From Bacillota bacterium (GTDB taxonomy: Bacteria > Bacillota > UBA994), in contig QLUC01000074.1 of the NCBI GenBank assembly GCA_018725275.1, positions 1 to 8,033 of the forward strand: a stretch of 8,033 nucleotides of DNA, given 5' to 3'. The notes under the pieces were generated by a model. The model saw nothing but the letters and a program-made list of their open reading frames with translations, was not told the DNA's origin and ran no database searches. Below, piece after piece: positions 7,189 through 8,033 of this stretch. How positions within the stretch are numbered: the stretch's first letter is position 1; every line of letters starts with the position of its first letter. The translations under genes were made by a program, and so were the position numbers.

Positions 7189-7323
7189 GTTCCCAGTCTA
7201 TCCATGGTTCTATTATCACCTACGCGCCTAGAATTGGACAAGACCTGGCACTCTATATTTGCAAAATCATTGTATAATGTCGAAAGTACGAGCATCGCGC
7301 GGTCAGCATACGCTATGGCACGA

Positions 7324-7352
7324 TTGACAACGATGTTGCGATTAATTAAACT
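7324..7352 (+). promoter_or_regulatory. Candidate sigma-A promoter of the receptor gene
   Basis: A perfect -35 hexamer TTGACA (7324-7329) is followed after exactly 17 bases by TAAACT (7347-7352), which matches 4 of 6 positions of the -10 consensus. Transcription would start near 7359, within the palindrome TCATTAATGA, leaving a leader of about 64 bases. The weak -10 keeps confidence modest. Confidence 0.45.
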
Positions 7353-7402
7353 GTCATTAATGATCTGCCTTGGCGTGACGGTGTAGCTTTATTTGCAACA
7401 GT

Positions 7403-7409
7403 AAAGGAG
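7403..7409 (+). promoter_or_regulatory. Ribosome binding site of the receptor gene
   Basis: AAAGGAG is the only good Shine-Dalgarno match upstream of the ATG at 7423. The 13-base spacing is somewhat long, but no other in-frame start lies between the two. Confidence 0.6.
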
Positions 7410-7422
7410 CGGATTAAGACGC

Positions 7423-8033
7423 ATGAAAAACTCAGTTAAAGTCAAATTGCTAGCCTTCGCACTAACTTTAGTCTTGGTACTAATTAGTTTTTCTTCATTT
7501 CAAGTGAGAGGAAGAATTATTGCCCAAAACGACATCAGGGAGATCCTGGACGATAGCCAGAATAGCATAGCAGCTTTGCAGCAGACGACGCTAGCATTTA
7601 AGCGGATAAGGGTGGATTTGCGTGACTACTTGCTTGATGCGCCGAGAAGAGACAGGTATCAGGCCAATGTCCTGGCCTTGATTCCGCAGCTAAATTCCTT
7701 CGTCGCTCAATTAGAGGAGCATGCCCCTAGCCCAATCATCGCCGAAGATATTGCTGTTTTAAAGAGAGACCTGCGGGTTTTTTATGACGTGGGCGGGCGC
7801 ATCTTGGCCGCGGGCGCAGCACGGGACTTTCGGGGGGCTACGAATATCTTGCTGACCGAGTGCCACCCGGCCGCCGATGCTGTTATCAATCGACTGATTG
7901 CCTTAGAAACTCGCTTGGCTAATTACGGTGACACTGCCTTGGCGAGGTACGCTGCGATTTCGGCGCAAAGCACTAATTCTTCCATCGCCACCATTTCAGT
8001 TGGGTTAATCGCCATACTCGGCCTTATAGGCTA
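7423..8033 (+). CDS. Methyl-accepting chemotaxis receptor, N-terminal part (cut by window end)
   Basis: The reading frame stays open from ATG 7423 to the window end, giving 203 residues of an unfinished protein. A short basic start (MKNSVKVK) is followed by a membrane helix at about 8-27 (LLAFALTLVLVLISFSSF). Residues ~30-185 are long amphipathic helices without disulphide pairs or PAS-like strands, resembling the four-helix-bundle sensor of MCPs (4HB_MCP). A second membrane helix begins at about 188 (IATISVGLIAILGLIG) and runs off the edge. HAMP and methyl-accepting signalling domains would be expected next but are not visible. The same front end occurs in some histidine kinases and diguanylate cyclases; the neighbouring cheA and cheB favour a chemoreceptor. 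Transcribed divergently from the operon, it could supply a membrane signal to the CheA/CheW array encoded alongside. Confidence 0.75.
   Translation, partial: MKNSVKVKLLAFALTLVLVLISFSSFQVRGRIIAQNDIREILDDSQNSIAALQQTTLAFKRIRVDLRDYLLDAPRRDRYQANVLALIPQLNSFVAQLEEHAPSPIIAEDIAVLKRDLRVFYDVGGRILAAGAARDFRGATNILLTECHPAADAVINRLIALETRLANYGDTALARYAAISAQSTNSSIATISVGLIAILGLIG

Larger units (their letters stand above)
7175..7422. promoter_or_regulatory. Divergent intergenic region between cheW-type operon and receptor gene
   Basis: This 248-base spacer separates the two divergent genes and must hold the start signals for both. It is more AT-rich than the genes around it, especially at 7341-7364. It contains the palindromes TTAATTAA (7342-7349) and TCATTAATGA (7354-7363) and the short inverted repeat CAAC-GAT-GTTG (7328-7338). 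The heptamer TTTGCAA occurs at 7258-7264 and 7392-7398. I found no convincing sigma-28/SigD promoter (TAAA-N15-GCCGATA) on either strand and no confident promoter for the minus-strand operon, so its transcription may start within this spacer from a non-consensus promoter. No small gene is supported. Confidence 0.6.

Noticed and set aside
7273..7278. Perfect TATAAT in the divergent spacer
   Set aside because: No reasonable -35 lies 16-18 bases upstream; TTGCAA at 7259-7264 is only eight bases away, and the extended TGn element is not in register. It was not called as a promoter, though weak use cannot be excluded.
6969..7295. Minus-strand open frame of 108 codons overlapping the start of the CheW-type gene
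   Set aside because: It is out of frame with a gene that has clear CheW motifs, its product is Arg/Gly-rich with no recognisable domain, and it has no ribosome site worth noting.
7347..7374. Sigma-28/SigD promoter for the receptor gene (TAAA then GCC)
   Set aside because: TAAA at 7347 is followed by GCCTTGGC after 16 bases, but only GCC matches the GCCGATA consensus.
7204..7386. Plus-strand open frame of 60 codons in the divergent spacer
   Set aside because: It overlaps the candidate receptor promoter, lacks a ribosome site, and its product shows no recognisable feature.

Overview
The window is a compact chemotaxis and flagellar late-structure operon on the minus strand, with the start of a divergent receptor gene on the plus strand at the right edge. 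The mid-to-high GC content, purine-rich Shine-Dalgarno sites (GGGAGG, GGGGG), frequent GTG starts and the flgM-flgN-flgK-flgL order all suggest a motile member of the Bacillota, probably a Clostridia-like lineage. This is inferred from gene content and style; the sequence does not identify a species.

In transcription order, right to left, the operon contains: a CheW-type coupling protein carrying a large extra domain (7174-6032), cheA (6019-4073), cheB (4076-3051), flgM (about 3039-2755), flgN (2758-2453), flgK (2438-1032) and flgL (1026-115). Junctions are either ATGA overlaps (cheA/cheB, flgM/flgN) or gaps of 5-14 bases, so the seven genes are almost certainly co-transcribed and partly translationally coupled. 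The products form two groups. CheW, CheA and CheB are the signalling core and adaptation methylesterase. FlgM, FlgN, FlgK and FlgL are the anti-sigma factor, the export chaperone and the two hook-filament junction proteins needed before filament assembly.

The most unusual gene is the first one. Its N-terminal ~120 residues are a CheW domain that stops just before the last part of the fold. About 235 residues resembling a double-Cache (dCache/PDC) sensor follow, and the last ~20 residues resemble the missing end of CheW. I read this as a dCache sensor inserted inside a CheW domain, with no membrane helix, which would be a soluble scaffold able to sense a ligand directly. No cheY, cheR, cheC, cheD or ordinary cheW is present in the window.

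The 7175-7422 divergent spacer holds a plausible sigma-A promoter and short palindromes in front of a four-helix-bundle membrane receptor gene (7423 onward, cut by the window end). Bases 1-115, downstream of flgL, are a ~59-base tandem repeat with no gene. Read on the operon strand it is purine-rich, contains ten GGA triplets and has no visible terminator hairpin.
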